NCBI GenBank assembly: GCA_001931905.2
Contig: MSJI02000474.1
Span: forward strand, 1-20,946
Length of the DNA stretch: 20,946 nucleotides
Reading direction: 5' to 3'
DNA from: Cladosporium sp. IMV 00045
Taxonomy: Eukaryota; Ascomycota; Dothideomycetes; Cladosporiales; Cladosporiaceae
Shown: in pieces, positions 18,201-20,946 of the stretch
How the letters are laid out: each line of letters begins with the position of its first letter
Numbering within the stretch: the stretch's first letter is position 1
Notes under the pieces: generated by a model
The model's database searches: none
Told to the model about the DNA's origin: nothing
What the model saw: only the letters and a program-made list of their open reading frames with translations
Made by a program: the position numbers and the translations under genes

Positions 18201-20507
18201 CTTCTCGATAGCGATGGTGTCAACACTGCCAGCGCGGCTGCGAGGCAGGGGCTCCTGAAGCTGGTGAATCTTCCTCGGGGTCAGGTAACCAGGCAAGCTC
18301 TCCGAAAGCTTAAGGATGAGCATCTCGGATGAGATGTCGCCGACGGTGCCGGGGTAGGCAGTGTCGGGGGTCGGTGCGAGAACGAGTTGAGGGTAGAATC
18401 CAGACTCGTCTTCGCGAACGTGAACATCAACGTCGGCAGGCAGGACCTGTCTCGCGGTCTCCTCGAGCTCTTCGTGTGAGACTGCAAGCGGGCGGCTGGC
18501 AATGGGCTCCTTGAGAGGAGTGTTGTTGGGGGGACAGTCGGCCTCGTAGTAGCGGTCGGCAGGAGGAGTGCTGTCCGAGATGGTGGGAAGATCGAGACGA
18601 TCGGCCAGCTTGATACGGAGAACCTTGTTGTTGTTGGTTGGTACACCGTCGTCCATGAAAACAATGAAGACAGGGACCTTAACGGAGGAGAGAGTGCCCT
18701 TGACTGCTTCAGTCAGGCCACGAAGATCAGCGCGGGGTGCACCCTCGGGGGTGACCACGGCAATACCAACGACTTCCTGGAGAACATCGTGGGTAACAGA
18801 GAAAGCGAGAGCCTTAGTGATACGGCCGTAGACAGGGGAGTCGGGGTTGGCACCAGCAGCAACAACAGCCTCTTCAACTTCGAAAGGACTAATCAGCTCA
18901 CCACCACGGTTGATGACTTCCTTACTGCGACCAGTAATGTAAAGGTAGCCATCAGCGTCAAGGTAACCCATGTCACCGGTGTCAAACCAACCCTCGTCGT
19001 TGAAGCAGGATGTGTCGAGCTTGTTGTTCTTCAAGTAGCCGTTGAAAACGGGAGAGCCGCGGACGGCGATACGGCCGACAGTCTCGTCCTCAATGTAGCA
19101 GTCATTGCCGTCCAGGATCGCGATTTCGGGGCCAACAGAGACACCAGAGGTACCAGTTCTGTCAAGCTTGTAGTTGAGAGGGGGAGTCGAGATAGGCATG
19201 CACTCGGTCATACCGTATGAAGGCAGCACAGTGGTAGGCGCGCTGACGGAGAAGGTGTCCTTGAGCTGGTGTGCAAGACTGGGAAGCAAGCCGCCAGCAG
19301 CGTTGCAAATCAGTCTGATGGTGCTCTTTGCCACAGTCTCGGGGCGATCGGCACCGGCCTCGAGAATACCCTGGTGCATACTGGGAGAAGCGTAGTACCA
19401 GGTGGGTGCGTGGTCCTCAACACAGTCCCAGAACAAGTTGGCATCGTAGGCAGCGCAGCAAATCACTGAGCCACCTGACATGACAGGAGCGAACAAGTTG
19501 CGGACAAGACCACCAACGTGGTTGAGAGGCATCTGGTTCAAGCAACGCATGCTAGGGGACAATCCCCAGGAGTCGATAACCATGGCGGCGCCACAAACCA
19601 GGGAATGTGTGAAAAGGGGTACGAGCTTTTTGGTTCCACTGGTGCCGGATGTGAAGAGCATGATGCCGATGTCATCAGCGGTATTGGGCGCGGGCTGCGG
19701 CCAGAAGTGGGAGTCGTGACGAAGGTTGCCGTTAGTATCGCGGAGCTGGAGCTTCATCTCGGTGGACAATTCGACAAGCAAAACCTCGATGCTGGCATCG
19801 GCAAGCCATTGATCTCTGAGGCCAAGTCTCTCGACATCGGCCGGAGCAGCCAGGACCAGGTTCGTCTGAGACTGAAGAACGTCTGATTTGAATTGCTCGG
19901 CACCAACACCGCTGCCGTGAGCGACGGGGGCGGCAGTGTAATAAGAAGCCGTAGCCAGAACGGTCAGCGCCAGCGTTGGTCCGTTTGGCAATGAAATGGC
20001 AACAACAGGCTTGCTCTGACCGGGGATGGCGCTGACGGGCAATCTAAAGTCGGAGACGCAGTTGGCGAGCTCATGGTGTGTAAGGTGGTTGCCATCTTCG
20101 GGATTGATCATGGCAGTGGAGGTAACTTCAGGGTGGAAAAGATCGGTGAATGCAGAGTATGAGTCCTTGCATTGACGGAGGACGAGGTCGAGCAGCCTCT
20201 TCGACGACTCTGGTGCTTTGCCCGCCTTCGCCTCGTTGGGCAGTTGCTTCCAAAGCTCTGTGTAAGTCTGCTGGAGACGGAGGACCGGCCAGGGTCCAGG
20301 CAGGCTCGAGAGGAGGGCCGACAAGGCGGCGATGGGGCCGTATGAGGGTGCATGTGACCTAGGGATCGAGGCGAGGAGCTGTGTGTAGTCTCGAGGTCTG
20401 GAAGCGACAGCATCCTTGGTGAATGTGATGTATTTCGTCAGGTCATTAGTGTGAGGCAGGCTTGAGGCCAGGGCGAAAGCCTCGTTGCTGTCAATGGCGT
20501 TCGCCAT
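15249..20507 (-). CDS. Pls-like membrane synthetase: adenylation, carrier, six TM, three beta-helix domains
   Basis: The 1752-residue single-exon protein begins with an adenylation domain (about 25-640): FTSGTSGTKK at 285, SYGMTEC at 430, GWFDTGDMG at 506, TGRSKEVINRGGE at 525 and Lys628. A second adenylation C-terminal-like segment (about 675-770) precedes a carrier domain (about 785-860) with phosphopantetheine site LGGDSMKAG, Ser819. Six membrane segments follow (near 895-920, 935-965, 1120-1150, 1180-1202, 1487-1510, 1540-1570), alternating with three left-handed beta-helix domains (about 1006-1095, 1255-1335, 1625-1720; the last with LYFTEPDLLHIGN). This order matches epsilon-poly-L-lysine synthetase and the NRPS terminal domain of unknown function. 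The likely role is to load a carboxylic acid on the carrier and transfer it at a membrane; substrate and product are unknown. The start ATG is in context CGCCATGGC. Codon bias is strong. Confidence 0.85.
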   Translation of the reverse strand: MANAIDSNEAFALASSLPHTNDLTKYITFTKDAVASRPRDYTQLLASIPRSHAPSYGPIAALSALLSSLPGPWPVLRLQQTYTELWKQLPNEAKAGKAPESSKRLLDLVLRQCKDSYSAFTDLFHPEVTSTAMINPEDGNHLTHHELANCVSDFRLPVSAIPGQSKPVVAISLPNGPTLALTVLATASYYTAAPVAHGSGVGAEQFKSDVLQSQTNLVLAAPADVERLGLRDQWLADASIEVLLVELSTEMKLQLRDTNGNLRHDSHFWPQPAPNTADDIGIMLFTSGTSGTKKLVPLFTHSLVCGAAMVIDSWGLSPSMRCLNQMPLNHVGGLVRNLFAPVMSGGSVICCAAYDANLFWDCVEDHAPTWYYASPSMHQGILEAGADRPETVAKSTIRLICNAAGGLLPSLAHQLKDTFSVSAPTTVLPSYGMTECMPISTPPLNYKLDRTGTSGVSVGPEIAILDGNDCYIEDETVGRIAVRGSPVFNGYLKNNKLDTSCFNDEGWFDTGDMGYLDADGYLYITGRSKEVINRGGELISPFEVEEAVVAAGANPDSPVYGRITKALAFSVTHDVLQEVVGIAVVTPEGAPRADLRGLTEAVKGTLSSVKVPVFIVFMDDGVPTNNNKVLRIKLADRLDLPTISDSTPPADRYYEADCPPNNTPLKEPIASRPLAVSHEELEETARQVLPADVDVHVREDESGFYPQLVLAPTPDTAYPGTVGDISSEMLILKLSESLPGYLTPRKIHQLQEPLPRSRAGSVDTIAIEKLVNVKPAKGAATAGLSPTEEKIADSFSSILSIPIGDLDGESDFFDLGGDSMKAGRLLSALRKEFKVRLAIDALFTNKTVGALAQIIDGKIGDEKKTAASGAVEVEPEPLPGLDETYSSTNPFLMMLQLVPIGILYPMKRALTWTVFMYCMSYTQNLSINNYVPGRLLELVVSIAIGKAVTKIVAPLISIAVKWIVIGVHKEGLYPMWGRYHTRWWFVQKTIETAGIGVFGMFNWTRVLYYRMLGAKIGSNVQIVLGAKLGEYDLINIGDNVVLERCKVRPFAAERNTSMYLGRIDIGRNCSVGVASSVAAGAILPENTCIGPNSSSWEMAGADESNRELNQSTIPRGHWLLNWTIGLPIAGLVVLAGCAPWLAALVGMVYGKPGGTHPDNLRTVLIWFSEPERVGYHYLALAAHSGVGPYFFFFAFLFFKAFFDACMGPVKPASWQGQSTFAKFRRDLMNTLMPASQFHKLSELFGTHYEATSIFARMLGAKIGKRVYWPGTGPTIQDWDLIEIGNDVVFGSRSHLVTTDGHGSDRVKINSGAMVADRVVLLPGVEMGEKTVMGSGALTRRNGYYADGTTWVGSKNGEAVCLSSPDAASTSTSPSIGRRTEQYYDLRKANPPIPTTSLNSSSTTLVKQTPADSEQSSLYAVEEGHELKFFSNAELKDAERANAYRMSAMVRDIPDDDPTAPSAPVADEQSSSPFGRAFYQGQASYRVWGQFFIFCYSTLITISVAIYWNIGSISAVQVIGNLVRRDDYSTYIMAVAPERPIILYCMFCALIIAIMAAQTVIALLAIIAFKWILMGRRTQGNYDWDKSPYCQRWQLFLKFEAFRRTCYGGHGILGLLTGSAWVPMYFRCLGAEIGKDCSIFSSGTPSLYFTEPDLLHIGNRVCVDDASLVGHINTRGKFDLNPLYVGDRSVLRSGSRLLSGARMESDTALLEHTLVMAGDIVDQGSTSQGWPAEEFKGNRMPTLKTQKQWVIAQ

Positions 20508-20946
20508 GGCGAAGCCGGATAGAGCGTGTGTTTATTGTGAGGGCGACACGATTGTCGAAGAACGCTGCCAAGGGTTGCAGCTCCTGGAAGGTGTCGTATT
20601 TGCAAACCGGTTCCAGATAAGAAGAGGTAGTTCTGGCCGAAAACAGGAACGAACAGGAAGCAGGAACGAGCGTCTATAACAAAGCGAGTGTAGAGATCTC
20701 TCGAGTGATGTAGAGTGGAGATGGGATCGAGAGGAAAGTATGAACAGTAGTAGTTGGAAAGATCGTCAATCCAAAAACACGCGGCCGCTCAACACGAAAA
20801 TGAAGGATGCTGCATCAACATCACAAGCCGGTCTGTAGCGCCGCGCAGACCTAAATACACCCGAACAACGGTGCGGCTAACAGACCCACAATCATCGCAA
20901 CGTGTCTGTGCTTGGGCATCTCCATCTCCCACAGAGTGCTTAGCAG
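20508..20946 (-). promoter_or_regulatory. Promoter and pyrimidine-rich leader of the synthetase gene
   Basis: In the transcript direction the roughly 300 bases before the ATG contain no other ATG and are rich in C and T, with repeated TTCCTG and CTC runs, as in leaders of strongly expressed fungal genes. No canonical TATA box is evident (GTTATAG near 20678 is the closest). The window ends before another gene appears on either strand. Confidence 0.5.

Noticed and set aside
20781..20788. GCGGCCGC, suggesting a cloning-vector junction
   Set aside because: Surrounding sequence is continuous genomic-looking DNA without vector features; a single 8-bp site is explained by GC content.

Overview
The window looks like nuclear DNA of a filamentous ascomycete (Pezizomycotina), probably a Dothideomycete, though the class is an inference from general protein character. 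The evidence is seven eukaryotic housekeeping-type genes with fungal domain variants, only two short introns (58 and 104 bp) with GT..AG ends and CTGAC branch sites, short intergenic spaces and GC-rich codon use. No rRNA, tRNA, CRISPR array or intact mobile element was found.

Layout from left to right: a 5'-truncated TAF2 (TFIID subunit) runs off the left edge on the plus strand. It converges on TEL2/TELO2 (minus), with a short telomere-like tandem repeat between them. TEL2 is head-to-head with UBA3 (NEDD8-activating E1 catalytic subunit, plus) across about 310 bp. UBA3 is followed by MDE1/mtnB (methylthioribulose-1-phosphate dehydratase, plus). MDE1 converges on an NmrA-like/QOR2-type NAD(P)-binding protein (minus). 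After an 800-bp lower-GC divergent intergenic region comes a CDC1/PGAP5-type membrane metallophosphoesterase (plus). A 1.1-kb non-coding convergent region then separates it from a 1752-residue membrane synthetase (minus) whose start and leader are near the right edge.

The genes do not form an obvious pathway cluster. They cover transcription initiation (TAF2), PIKK kinase maturation (TEL2), neddylation (UBA3), methionine salvage (MDE1), redox sensing or quinone metabolism (NmrA-like) and GPI-anchor remodelling in the secretory pathway (CDC1).

The outlier, and the best candidate for undescribed biology, is the 1752-residue protein. It has an adenylation domain and a carrier domain followed by six predicted membrane segments and three left-handed beta-helix acyltransferase-like domains, the architecture of bacterial epsilon-poly-L-lysine synthetase (Pls). 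Its adenylation domain resembles acyl-CoA synthetases rather than amino-acid-activating NRPS domains, and a second, degenerate adenylation C-terminal subdomain appears to sit before the carrier domain. Other points of interest are a 15-codon upstream ORF whose stop overlaps the CDC1 start (TAATG), Taf14-binding-like motifs in the TAF2 tail, and blocks of extreme third-position base skew at the 3' ends of MDE1 and CDC1.
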